Positions 13,506-22,679 of a DNA stretch of 24,238 bases are shown piece after piece; the stretch's first letter is position 1, and each line of letters opens with the position of its first letter. The stretch covers positions 1 through 24,238 of the forward strand of contig CALOCV010000051.1 of assembly GCA_942491955.1 (NCBI GenBank). The letters run 5' to 3'. The position numbers and the translations under genes are program-made. Below the pieces are notes generated by a model, which saw only the letters and a list, made by a program, of their open reading frames with translations, made no database searches and was not told where the DNA came from. The DNA is from CALOCV01 sp942491955 (lineage in GTDB: Bacteria; Chlamydiota; Chlamydiia; Chlamydiales; CALOCV01).

Positions 13506-16500
13506 TTAACTCTTGATTGCGCGTTCCTGTAGGCGTGCCACTTGATCGGCCAATACCTGTTGCGAAACCCCTTTGAGGGCGTAGTATTGGTAGGTGTAAT
13601 TCATCGTGACATAAGGGGAACAAAACTGTGATCCTGTACTAGGTGTGTTGGCTGCACTAAAGGGGATGCCAATGACGCCATTTTTTTCATGATCGATGCC
13701 ATAGTTTTCATCGCAAAGGCGCGTTAATGTATGAGGGAGAAACTGAGAGATCTCTTCTGCAGCAAGAGCTAAGAAATCTTGGATCTCTTCTGTTTGTTGA
13801 TCAAAGTATTTTTGTGCCTCGATACGATTCTCTTTGTCATGCGTGAGATAATCGACGAGCATTTTTTTCTGATCTTCCGTTTGCTTTCCAAAAAACGATG
13901 CAATGGCAGTCGCTTTATTGGGTGCAGAAAACGACGCAATCAAGCGTTCAGCGAATTGACGTTTGAAGGTTTGTTCGTAGAGCTCTTTTGTCAAGACGGG
14001 AGCACCTGAAGTGGGGGAGGGGTCACTGTTGACTTTTGCAAGGGCTTTGATGATGGGATCGGTATAGAGGAGGGTATAGAGGTGAGAAAGGGTTTCGATA
14101 TCGGCTTTTATAGGGCTCTCTCTTTTTCCTACGCTAAAACAGATTTCGTGAAGCACGCGCAACAGAAGATCGGCCTCTTCAATATGACAAAGACAATCTT
14201 GGCTGATGCAACGCAGGATCTCTTCCATGAGCTGCAACTCTTCTGGGTATTCCTGTTTGTTCAAATGATCTTCACATTTTTCTAAATACTTTAAGAGAAA
14301 ACAGAGAATACTTTTGCCCGTCATGGCCAAGCACCCCTTCTCTTTTTGTACTGTTTTGATGTCTTGCAAGAGTGTTCTTAGATGGTGGGGTGAGAAGGTG
14401 GTATTGCGGACGGAATGGATGGCGCGCACGATCTGACCAAAGGCGTCATGCACAATCGATTCTGTATCCGAAGCGATACTGGCAAAAAGAGAGTCGGGAA
14501 TGACAAGGGTCGATATCGCTTTCCCGTCGGCACGAAGGAAGGCAAGAAGGGGCAGCAACACTTTCGATTTCCCAAACCCCATGATCATCTCCATCACAGG
14601 GTTGGTATCGCCCGCATTCAAAAATGTGTCGAGCTTCTCAATTTGATCGGGACGAATCAAAATATCAGCAAAGTATTCAAAAACGAGGTAAGCCGGTTTT
14701 TCTTTAGGATCATACGCTCTCTCTGCGAGCAAAAGGGTAGCACAGCTTTGTAAATAGGCATCTCTCTCATCAGGGCTCTCGGTGTGCTGATACCGTTCCC
14801 ACTCTGTTCGAGCGCGCGCTCTTTGTTGTTCTTGTGTTTTTGTGATCAGAAAGGCGCCCATATCATCAAAAAGAGCTTGGATCTCTTTCTCAGAGAGGGA
14901 GGGATTTCTTTTGGCAAGGGTTTGTACATCCTTACGGGCATAGAGAATCAAAAGTTCGTTCATCGTGAGAATTCTTTGCGTTCCCCCTTTTTGTTGCATT
15001 TGAAAGAGGACGCGCTCAGCACCCATCGCTGGAGGTTGATTGGCTTTCTCAATGATCGCCTTTTGTAAAGCAGTACAACGTTCTTCTTTCGAAGGTTGTA
15101 ACTGGACAAGCTCTTTGATGGTCTTTTCCGCTCCCTGTTGCAGGGAATAGATCGGTTGTTTGGGTATCTGATGGAAGATGTCGTCATCGCGTTTTACGTT
15201 TTGGATATGCTCTCTGTACAAAGGATTGCGAATAGGAGAGCTGGATTTCTCTCTTTCCAACCACGTTGCGAAAGCAGAAGTGCCTTCTTCTTTGGGAGTC
15301 GTCGATGCGAAAAGATGATCTCCTCCACAATGGGAAGAGAGGGAAGGAATCGAAGGAAATTGATAGGCAATTGTTAAAGGAGGAGGCGTGGTTTCTTGGG
15401 GGTTTAAAGAGAAATGATCGGGAGTTTCGTTGCGCATTGAGGTTTTTTTGAACTTCCGTTGTTGCCCAAAGCGGCGCAAGTGGTCACCACCCACTCGATC
15501 GGCTGTTGCCAATAAATCCTTCCACCATGGTTCGACCTTTTTATCCTCCGTTGGAGGTGAAGGAAAGGCGTCGGGGTGATCGAGAATGCAGGAAAAAAGG
15601 CATCCCCACGGAGAGCCTGGTTGGTGGGAGAAGAAAGAGAGAGCCTCTTTTAACCACTTTTTTTGTTCTTCTGTCCCATTGCGGGCAATGTCGTAGAGAG
15701 AATAAAAATGGGAACCGATAAGTTTACCGAAGCGAGTGATCAAAACGTCTTGTCTTCGCAGATAAGAGGCTTTTATCTCTTCATCTCGAGGCGCGAAGAA
15801 CCGAGAAATTCCCGCTTTTTGGGGATTCAGATTTTTTTGGAACGAGAATGACAAAAGAGAGGATGAACCTTTGTCGGATGGAAAGATGGGCATGGAATAG
15901 CGTTGCGCACTGAGGGGATCGAGTTCCATCAATCGTATGAGAGAGGAAGAATCGATCTGATGATCGAGGAGGGTTTGGAGAAGGAAGATCTCTTCTGAAG
16001 GAGAGAATTGCAAGGCGGTGACATTCGAGTACCCACTCAAATATTGCGAATACAGCTTCTTTATGGCTTGGTGTAAATGGGGAGGGGTCTCTTGATGGTG
16101 ATCATTTTTCTGCTTATAGAGGAGATATCCTGCAAATAGTTGTAAAGAAACCACATTGGGGTCTTGGTCGCCCGTCTTCTCATCAAGGAAAACGATTTCT
16201 TCTAAAATTCTCGCCTCTTCTTCGGTATAGGCGTTGAGTTTCGATCCGAATCGTCGAAGAAAATCATTCGCGGCACGGTATTCATGCCCAAGCATCAATG
16301 CGTAGATGAGCTGTAAGTGGGCGGCTTTTTCTCGCGAGAGCAACTCTCCATTTTCTTTCTGATCAAAGCAATACAGTTTCTGTGTGAAAGGTTGCTCCAA
16401 ACCGGTATTGCGATTGAGAGAGAAATAGGGCTTAAGAGATTCTTTATCTTCACTTTGCTCGAGTTTTTCTGCCCATTGCTGGGCTAAGAGAATTTTTCGC

Positions 16501-19500
16501 TCACCGGCTTTGTTTTCTAAAACCATGCGGTGGGAAAAAGATCCCAAAAAAGGAACCTCTTGATCCTTGGCAAGATGATAGCCTTGCCAACCGGGAGAGG
16601 TGCAAAAGAGACTTCCCGTCGATTCAGAATGGGTAAATGAGAGAGAGTAGCGAGGAAGCTCGACCTCACGAAGTGTCCCTTGTTCGTCATACCACTCTTG
16701 GATGCATTCAGGCTCTTCAAAGTGGTGAAAAAGCGAAGAAGATTGGCCAAGGAGATAGCCATCTGTTTTTCTTCTAACGTTCGTGATTTGTCCCTGTTGG
16801 TCCAAAGAGGCGCTATAGAGGAAGGTTCCCTGAGTGACATCGAGGAATTCGATTGTTCTGGGGTGGCGGACCGATTGCCATTGTTGGAAATTTTGGAGAA
16901 GATGGCGAGAATGGAATTTGGCTTCGATCTTACCATCTTTCGCGTCATAAAATGCGGAACGGGGAATAAAACGGTACCACTCGCCATCTCGTTTTTGCTC
17001 GATATCTAAGGATTTAGGTTGGTTTCGAATGAGACACTCATTCCCATGGCGATCGGTTAGGCGATAGAGGTTTTTTTGTAACAACACGGCTTTCTTCGCA
17101 TCCCCAAAAAGCAGTTTGAAAGAAGGGTTCTCGCAAATTTCCGTTGGAAGAAGGACTTCCTTGTTGGGAGAGACGATTTCTCCTTCAAGAGGGAAGTAGT
17201 GAATCGTTGTTTCTCCCTGCTTAGCAAAAAAGGAAGGAAAATGGTTAGGTCTGTTATTCACCTGCCAGACAAGACCCTCTTTTTGTACCACGGCTTTAGA
17301 AAGGGTGTTAAGAGCAGTGACGTTGGGTTGGTTGTCTTGAGGAAGGAGGAATGGACGAATGGTATCGGCAAAGAATAAAGGGGCCGTTTGTACCGCACGT
17401 TCCAGAGTTGGGCTGGTCCATTTGCCTGGAAGGGGATGGTCGTGGATAAAAGCGATGGCTTGGAGAAACTGAGTGACTTGGTCTTCTGGAAGAGTTTTCT
17501 TTTCCAGTTGAAGAGCCATCCATTCTGCAAAGATGAGGCTACGCTCTTCGATGTCCAGATTTTCTTTTTTAATAAGGCGTTGTAGTGTTGCTTCTGTGTC
17601 GGCAAATGCAGGGAAAAATCCTTTAAAATGACGCGACATCCGGAGGAGAAAGACAGCAGTAAAAAGGTCATTTTCTTGGATAGAGTGGTGGATTTGTCCT
17701 TCAATGAATGTTTGCAAACGCTTACCAAAATCAGAATTCTTAGTGGAGATTTCTTCGAGAAGGGGTGGACGGAAAAACAAGATCTCAAAGAGTGTCTGAT
17801 AGTCGGGATCTTGCAATTTTGCAGCGTGCTGCATAAAGAAACCCAGCGCTTTTGATAACTGTAGCGTCTTAGAAGTAAAAAGATGAGCGAGCTCTTTAAA
17901 CCATTCATCCGAAAGGGGGATGTTGTGCTGTGCTACATGGTCGGCTAACAGTGTTTTTTCATCGGGTCTTGATGAAGAGTGCTTTACAATATAGTGGAAA
18001 AAGGCCTCCATTTGCTTCGATTCAAACGGGCGAAAGTGATTGTGAAAGAGCCATTTTGGTTGTTTGCGAGATCGGATAAGAGAGGGGTTTTCATTGAGTA
18101 AATCTCCCGTTACTCCATTCAATCCAAAAGTAATTTTTGCTTCGGGATCGTACTGGTTATTGATAGATTCGACCTTGAAATGGAACGATAGATCGATCTT
18201 GCCCTCTATCTGGCCCACGGGTTCATGACAAAGATGGAGGAGATGGAAATGCGTGTCGCGCAACGATTGAAACCACTTGGGAAGATCGTCGCTTGCATAA
18301 AAATGAGCGCATTGGAGTGTTTTAGACAATCGAATCATTTGAGGATGTCGTTGGAAAAAATGGTTTACTTCATTAGGGAACAGATCCAAAAGATGTTGAT
18401 GGAGGATGCCTTGTGGACGATTTGTTATGTGATCTCGAAAAAAAATCAAACTCGAACTTTCTCCTACTGGACGATCTCCAGAAAAAGAATGGTTTTCGCA
18501 GTAGAAATGCTTTCTTCCTATTCCCAGACCATATAGTTGACGGGCTAAGTCATCGAATTTTTTCTGCCATTTTTTATCGTGTAGATTCAAGAAGGGAAGC
18601 TTTTTAAAAGGACTCACTTCACCCAAATCGAAATTGATAGGAGGAAAAGAGGTTCTAATAGCGACATGGCTTAAATTTTCTTGAAGTGCAAGGAGTTTAA
18701 AGAGAACGTAGATTTTCTCAGTGTGGATGACATCGGCTGCGGGTGTTTGGAAGCAGGAGGCCATGAAGGCTTTGGCCAACTCTCCAAGGCGCATCATGTA
18801 CTGTTGCGCCTCTTTTGGTTCGTGAGTGGTAAAGGGTCGCTCTTCATCCTTCAACCATTCAATCATGAAGAGGTGAAAAAAGGAGGTGTCCTGCATCTTC
18901 TCGCTCTCGGCTTTAAGCGTGTATGCATGATCTATCGCTGCATCAAGGGTGGGAGCATTGCGGCATTGTTCCACGCTTTCTCGAATGGAATAAGGGTAAG
19001 ATGGTTCTGTCGTGGCGTGCTGTTTTCTTGCCATTTCTTCTAAGGAAGGCGTGGCAGTGATGTTGCATTCAGAAGCGGCCGAGCGGAGTTCCCACGCCCT
19101 TTTTTGGGGAAGGTTGGGCGATCCTGTATTTTGACAACCTTTCTCCCTCTCTAGCCAATCGGAGACTTTGCGCAATTGGTAGGATGCATGGAGAATGTAT
19201 TGTTTACCGACAAATGCGTGATTCGAAGCTTTTGTAAGTTTGCGATAGAGTTTTTCTTCCGATTTTTTTACAAGACGCCACTCTTGTAGATCGGTTTTGT
19301 TTTTTATGTGGGAGGCTCGATCGACAAGGCTTTGTAATCGGATGTCGAGGACAAGGCGTTTGTACTCCTCTTTCGGTATGTGTGTAGAGAGGTAGGCAAG
19401 AAGAGAACGCCATGCACAAATTCCGGAACTTTGAGTGGTTTTGAAGGCATCGACAGGCACCTCTTCATAGGAGGGGGGAGGCGATGCCTTGAGAAGATTG

Positions 19501-20531
19501 CACAAACCTTGATAAATATCTCGGCTATCGTATTCGGTTTTTGTGCTAGAACTGGGGAAGTAGGCGTGCTGGACGAGTTCAGAAAAAGCTTGTAACACAT
19601 GGGGATCGAGAAGGCGCTCTTTCGCAATGGACGTGAGATCGAAATAGGGAAGGGTTTTTGTTTTATTGCCATAAAGGATTCGTTCGTGCTCGCTGGATCC
19701 CGCACCTAAGTTACAAAGACGCAAGGTGGCTGTGGAATCGTTTTCGGGGATGACTTCATAGTATATCGCATGGCCAGGAGCGCCTGCCCATCCTCCAGAA
19801 AGGAGAGTAGGCGTTTGTTCTGCGAAGCCTTTTTCGATACGTTGTCGGGTGCGTTCGGTCCATGCGTTTTTGCGTTCATTCTCGTTCTGTTTTTTGTTGA
19901 TATCGATTTCTTGTTGGGCTGCTTCCTTAATCGCTTTCTCAATAGAGGAGGGGAGTTGGTAGGTAGAGAGTTTCTGTTCACATCGTTTTTCTAAGAAGGC
20001 ATGGAGATAGGAGAGAGAATGTTCTGACGTGGAACCTTCTAATGAATGGTTGTTGGCGCCAAAAGCATTGGCATGGATATGGAAGAGTTGTCTTGTATCT
20101 AGGGATGAAACGGGCTTGACGCGGCGCAAAGTATATCCATCGTCGGTTGCATTGGTAGTAATCCACTCTTTCTCCATTCCATGGAGGTAGGGCGTTCCTT
20201 TAAGAGGTCTTTGAATACGCGTGAGTTTTTCAAAAATACGTTGAATTTTTTTTGTTCTTTTATCGCTTCGTTGACCCGAGCGTGCTTGGAAAACGTAGTG
20301 CTTAGCGACAAGGCTTGCCTTTTTGTTGTTGAACCATTCGCGATAGATGACCAAAAAGAATGTTCGGACGAGAAAAGTAGTGGCTTTGCGGAAGACCTTT
20401 TCGATTTTTTGCAATTTTTTATTTTTGAATCGATGAACAGGCGTCTCGATGCAAAAGGAGAGAGCAGAGAGGCGATTGAGCTGTTTTTGTGGGAGAAAGG
20501 GGGAGGGTTTTCGAGGAAAACGAATAGGCAA
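13506..20531 (-). CDS. giant protein (2,341 residues) with DUF3638 P-loop and DUF3645 domains
   Basis: This is a very large, probably cytoplasmic or secreted protein. The N-terminus is basic with a hydrophobic helix (~51-64). GGWAGAPGHAIYYE (His254), LCNLGAG (Asn274) and QSSGICAWRSLLAYL (Cys372) follow a His-Asn-Cys order that could be a permuted papain-like protease site; that is an inference. The long middle is unrecognised. DUF3638 begins near 1970 with PVMEMIMGFGKSK (P-loop GFGKSK at ~1985) and a Walker-B-like HIEEADLLL near 2110. DUF3645 follows near 2288 as IPFSAANTPSTGSQF with NYTYQYYALKG. The start is a TTG at 20529-20531, supported by GGAG five bases upstream. The protein probably once continued into the 655-residue ORF. 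DUF3638 proteins have no settled function. Confidence 0.85.
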   Translation of the reverse strand: MPIRFPRKPSPFLPQKQLNRLSALSFCIETPVHRFKNKKLQKIEKVFRKATTFLVRTFFLVIYREWFNNKKASLVAKHYVFQARSGQRSDKRTKKIQRIFEKLTRIQRPLKGTPYLHGMEKEWITTNATDDGYTLRRVKPVSSLDTRQLFHIHANAFGANNHSLEGSTSEHSLSYLHAFLEKRCEQKLSTYQLPSSIEKAIKEAAQQEIDINKKQNENERKNAWTERTRQRIEKGFAEQTPTLLSGGWAGAPGHAIYYEVIPENDSTATLRLCNLGAGSSEHERILYGNKTKTLPYFDLTSIAKERLLDPHVLQAFSELVQHAYFPSSSTKTEYDSRDIYQGLCNLLKASPPPSYEEVPVDAFKTTQSSGICAWRSLLAYLSTHIPKEEYKRLVLDIRLQSLVDRASHIKNKTDLQEWRLVKKSEEKLYRKLTKASNHAFVGKQYILHASYQLRKVSDWLEREKGCQNTGSPNLPQKRAWELRSAASECNITATPSLEEMARKQHATTEPSYPYSIRESVEQCRNAPTLDAAIDHAYTLKAESEKMQDTSFFHLFMIEWLKDEERPFTTHEPKEAQQYMMRLGELAKAFMASCFQTPAADVIHTEKIYVLFKLLALQENLSHVAIRTSFPPINFDLGEVSPFKKLPFLNLHDKKWQKKFDDLARQLYGLGIGRKHFYCENHSFSGDRPVGESSSLIFFRDHITNRPQGILHQHLLDLFPNEVNHFFQRHPQMIRLSKTLQCAHFYASDDLPKWFQSLRDTHFHLLHLCHEPVGQIEGKIDLSFHFKVESINNQYDPEAKITFGLNGVTGDLLNENPSLIRSRKQPKWLFHNHFRPFESKQMEAFFHYIVKHSSSRPDEKTLLADHVAQHNIPLSDEWFKELAHLFTSKTLQLSKALGFFMQHAAKLQDPDYQTLFEILFFRPPLLEEISTKNSDFGKRLQTFIEGQIHHSIQENDLFTAVFLLRMSRHFKGFFPAFADTEATLQRLIKKENLDIEERSLIFAEWMALQLEKKTLPEDQVTQFLQAIAFIHDHPLPGKWTSPTLERAVQTAPLFFADTIRPFLLPQDNQPNVTALNTLSKAVVQKEGLVWQVNNRPNHFPSFFAKQGETTIHYFPLEGEIVSPNKEVLLPTEICENPSFKLLFGDAKKAVLLQKNLYRLTDRHGNECLIRNQPKSLDIEQKRDGEWYRFIPRSAFYDAKDGKIEAKFHSRHLLQNFQQWQSVRHPRTIEFLDVTQGTFLYSASLDQQGQITNVRRKTDGYLLGQSSSLFHHFEEPECIQEWYDEQGTLREVELPRYSLSFTHSESTGSLFCTSPGWQGYHLAKDQEVPFLGSFSHRMVLENKAGERKILLAQQWAEKLEQSEDKESLKPYFSLNRNTGLEQPFTQKLYCFDQKENGELLSREKAAHLQLIYALMLGHEYRAANDFLRRFGSKLNAYTEEEARILEEIVFLDEKTGDQDPNVVSLQLFAGYLLYKQKNDHHQETPPHLHQAIKKLYSQYLSGYSNVTALQFSPSEEIFLLQTLLDHQIDSSSLIRLMELDPLSAQRYSMPIFPSDKGSSSLLSFSFQKNLNPQKAGISRFFAPRDEEIKASYLRRQDVLITRFGKLIGSHFYSLYDIARNGTEEQKKWLKEALSFFSHQPGSPWGCLFSCILDHPDAFPSPPTEDKKVEPWWKDLLATADRVGGDHLRRFGQQRKFKKTSMRNETPDHFSLNPQETTPPPLTIAYQFPSIPSLSSHCGGDHLFASTTPKEEGTSAFATWLEREKSSSPIRNPLYREHIQNVKRDDDIFHQIPKQPIYSLQQGAEKTIKELVQLQPSKEERCTALQKAIIEKANQPPAMGAERVLFQMQQKGGTQRILTMNELLILYARKDVQTLAKRNPSLSEKEIQALFDDMGAFLITKTQEQQRARARTEWERYQHTESPDERDAYLQSCATLLLAERAYDPKEKPAYLVFEYFADILIRPDQIEKLDTFLNAGDTNPVMEMIMGFGKSKVLLPLLAFLRADGKAISTLVIPDSLFASIASDTESIVHDAFGQIVRAIHSVRNTTFSPHHLRTLLQDIKTVQKEKGCLAMTGKSILCFLLKYLEKCEDHLNKQEYPEELQLMEEILRCISQDCLCHIEEADLLLRVLHEICFSVGKRESPIKADIETLSHLYTLLYTDPIIKALAKVNSDPSPTSGAPVLTKELYEQTFKRQFAERLIASFSAPNKATAIASFFGKQTEDQKKMLVDYLTHDKENRIEAQKYFDQQTEEIQDFLALAAEEISQFLPHTLTRLCDENYGIDHEKNGVIGIPFSAANTPSTGSQFCSPYVTMNYTYQYYALKGVSQQVLADQVARLQERAIKS

Positions 20532-20562
20532 TGTAGCTCCAACCTAGAAAAATAAAAAGAAA

Positions 20563-20592
20563 ATTATACAATTAATTGGAATAAAATAGCAA
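20563..20592 (-). promoter_or_regulatory. promoter for the giant DUF3638 gene
   Basis: On the minus strand TTGCTA (20592-20587) and TATAAT (20568-20563) are 18 bp apart. The predicted transcription start (~20556) is about 25 bases before the TTG start codon, leaving room for the GGAG site. The family-1 MITE begins 15 bp upstream of the -35 box. Confidence 0.5.
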
Positions 20593-20606
20593 GCAAAATC
20601 ACACTT

Positions 20607-20768
20607 ATACCAATTCCTGTAAGAAAGTGCATAAAGTGGATTCAAGATTTTTTTGCGAAATTTGTTTTGGAGATCACAGCAAACTCTTGTGAGTTTGCAA
20701 GATAGAAAAACAGATTTTGCAAAGAAAGATGAAGATCAATTTGAGCACTTTCTTACCGGAATTGGTAT
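20607..20768. mobile_element. MITE family 1, copy C (162 bp, complete)
   Basis: The ends ATACCAATTCCTGTAAGAAA and, on the other strand, ATACCAATTCCGGTAAGAAA form terminal inverted repeats with one mismatch. Inward similarity runs to about 29 bp. The central perfect stem GCAAACTC-TTGT-GAGTTTGC is shared with copy A. Overall it is colinear with copy A, with few differences. There is no ORF. All three copies are preceded by TT, but no flanking duplication longer than two bases is evident. It lies between the divergent promoters of the giant gene and the F-box gene. Confidence 0.85.
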
Positions 20769-20781
20769 TATTTAAGGGTCA

Positions 20782-20919
20782 AGCCTGACTCAGCAATTCC
20801 CGGAATTATTTTTTTCTCTGGGAAAAAAGTGATAAAATGTATTTTTTCTTCGCAAACTTTTACTTTTTCCGGGCACGGGCACGGGCAGGAAAAAATAGCG
20901 GGAATTGCTGAGCCTGACT
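20782..20919. mobile_element. MITE family 2, 120 bp, with 9-bp target duplication
   Basis: The element 20791-20910 has perfect 12-bp inverted ends CAGCAATTCCCG/CGGGAATTGCTG. It is flanked exactly by the direct repeat AGCCTGACT (20782-20790 and 20911-20919). Inside are T-rich tracts and a GGGCAC triplet repeat (~20869-20886) between TTTTTCC and GGAAAAA, which can form another stem. There is no ORF. The intact ends and exact duplication indicate a transposition event. The mobilising transposase is not in this window. Confidence 0.85.
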
Positions 20920-20927
20920 CCATAAGC

Positions 20928-20956
20928 TGGATAGAATTCTGTGTTTCTGGTACAAT
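20928..20956 (+). promoter_or_regulatory. promoter for the F-box protein gene
   Basis: TACAAT (20951-20956) is preceded by TGG, giving an extended -10 (TGnTACAAT). A weak -35 TGGATA lies at 20928-20933 with a 17-bp spacer. The family-2 MITE and its target duplication end nine bases before this -35, so the insertion may have altered upstream regulation. Confidence 0.45.
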
Positions 20957-20989
20957 TTCCTGCTTTTCTTACACAACAATGGAATAGAG

Positions 20990-22603
20990 ATGGAAATACA
21001 ACCCGTTACCGGTCACCAACCGTACATTTCAAACAACTCGATAACGATAAAAGAGATACCATTCGATGTGGTAAAAATTATTTTTGAATTTCTTTCAGAT
21101 CCCCGGGATTTGCAAGCAACATCATTGACATGTAAAGAATGGACAAAAATCAGTCAAAACATGCTAATAGAAAATTTTTTGCATCTTCTTGCCTCTAAAC
21201 TCGAAAACAAGAATCTCGTACAAAAAGGTCAGATTCAAACGTTGTTAAACCAATTGGGAAAGGAACAATCCTTTTCTTATTCTGAGATCCAACAAAAATT
21301 AGAAACAATTTTGAAAACAATTCAACAAGATAATTTAACAAAACTCTTTGCTTCCTTTGACAAAGATCAAAAATCTTCTTGGTTTTACCGATGGGTGTTT
21401 TTATCAAAAAGTCATCAAGAGAAAACGAAAGAATTAGAAGATCTTTCTCGGCGAGATGTGTTGGGTCAAAAACAAACAAAAGTGGAAAAACTGCTTCAAG
21501 AAAATGCTGTGTTAACGGAAGACATTTTTGTGAGATGTGTTGTGAGTTATGAGGTTTCGTTTTTAGAAAATGTTCTCCTTAAGTACGGACCTCACATCAC
21601 AAGCCAAACGTTGGATAAAATTGTACAAAGACTCTCAAGGAGGGATGTTGACAAAGTAGAAAAACTTTTAGGAATAGGTTGTAGAGCAACTCCAGGAACA
21701 TTAGACCATGCTTTAGAGCGCCGACTTGTTCGAATAGCAGAGCTCCTTTTAGCCAATGGAGTTGTCCCTACATGGTATATAATCGATCGGTTATTAGGGG
21801 TAGATGTCCTCGAAAAATTTTCCAATTCATTGATAGAAAAAATGTTGCGTGCTGTAGAGGGAGAATATGGAAATCGTTATGTGATCTATCGATTGTTGCG
21901 TCGGAAAAATGCGCATTCACTCATCAAACTCGCATTAGAAAGAGGAGCAAAAGCGAGAGAAAGCGATATCAATCACGTGTTGCGTCGGAAAAATGCGCAT
22001 TCACTCATCAAACTCGCATTAGAAAGAGGAGCAAAAGCGAGAGAAAGCGCTATCAATCAAGTCATAGAACAGCAATTGCCTCAAGAGATCTTAGATATGT
22101 TATTTGAGCACATTGATGTACCAACGACACGTGTTTTAAATAAGGCCATAGCAGGTAAAGATTGTTTGGATTTGCAAGAAGAACGCTATAAATACACTAG
22201 CCAAGGTCTAAAAATTCCTACCTGCAAAGTCTCTGAGGAGACGATCAAGACGATCATGAGAAATGGAGGTGTTCCTTCTAACGATACGTTAAACTTGGCG
22301 ATTGAAAATAGAATGTCCAATGAAATTATAGGGATCATTTTGGATCGACTCTTAGAGGATCACTGGATTCCAAAAGGATATGTAGTCGAAAGAGCCATAG
22401 AGAATCAGGTAGCTATAGACATTGTATGTCGACTTTTAGTCCACGTAAAAGATTCAACAGCAATTTCAAGCAAAACCCTGATACAAGCGGCTAAGTATTA
22501 CGAGGATGAAGCGCTCATCAAAAAGATGATGACGAAAAAATGTGAGCGTATGTCTGTCGAGGACTTTCATACGTTGAGTATGTACTACCCATCATCAACC
22601 TGA
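20990..22603 (+). CDS. F-box protein with ankyrin-like repeats (putative host-directed effector)
   Basis: The 537-residue protein begins with an F-box-like domain (~residues 20-60: KEIPFDVVKIIFEFLSDPRD, then SLTCKEWTKISQ). F-boxes bind SKP1 in eukaryotic SCF ubiquitin ligases, and bacteria carrying them usually use them in host cells. Residues ~60-150 are helical. From ~160 to ~520 there are degenerate ankyrin-like helical units of about 30 residues, with patterns such as TPGTLDHALERRLVRIAELL and ALERGAKARES. Two 28-residue units (303-330 and 331-358) are nearly identical from a recent in-frame duplication. There is no signal peptide, so type III secretion would be expected if it is an effector (inference). 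ATG 20990 has only a weak GGAATAGAG site. The gene is intact and monocistronic. Confidence 0.75.
   Translation: MEIQPVTGHQPYISNNSITIKEIPFDVVKIIFEFLSDPRDLQATSLTCKEWTKISQNMLIENFLHLLASKLENKNLVQKGQIQTLLNQLGKEQSFSYSEIQQKLETILKTIQQDNLTKLFASFDKDQKSSWFYRWVFLSKSHQEKTKELEDLSRRDVLGQKQTKVEKLLQENAVLTEDIFVRCVVSYEVSFLENVLLKYGPHITSQTLDKIVQRLSRRDVDKVEKLLGIGCRATPGTLDHALERRLVRIAELLLANGVVPTWYIIDRLLGVDVLEKFSNSLIEKMLRAVEGEYGNRYVIYRLLRRKNAHSLIKLALERGAKARESDINHVLRRKNAHSLIKLALERGAKARESAINQVIEQQLPQEILDMLFEHIDVPTTRVLNKAIAGKDCLDLQEERYKYTSQGLKIPTCKVSEETIKTIMRNGGVPSNDTLNLAIENRMSNEIIGIILDRLLEDHWIPKGYVVERAIENQVAIDIVCRLLVHVKDSTAISSKTLIQAAKYYEDEALIKKMMTKKCERMSVEDFHTLSMYYPSST
21896..22063 (+). repeat. 84-bp in-frame tandem duplication in the F-box gene
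   Basis: 21896-21979 and 21980-22063 are identical except for a few bases at the end (AGCGATATCAATCACGTG versus AGCGCTATCAATCAAGTC). The period is exactly 28 codons, so the duplication adds one helical repeat without breaking the frame. Near identity at DNA level shows that it is recent. Confidence 0.92.
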
Positions 22604-22679
22604 GGTGGGCCCTTTGTCAAGACCAAAAACCGAGAAAATTAAGCTTATAGCGGTTGTTATTGTTTTCTCCCTTGTAGTT

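Noticed and set aside
13384..13623. Separate 79-residue minus-strand gene between the two DUF3638 ORFs
   Set aside because: It overlaps both ORFs and its first half is a shadow of the giant gene. The middle part reads better as the bridging piece of a frameshifted single protein.
21896..22063. CRISPR-like direct repeats
   Set aside because: There are only two adjacent copies with no spacers, and they lie in frame inside a coding gene.
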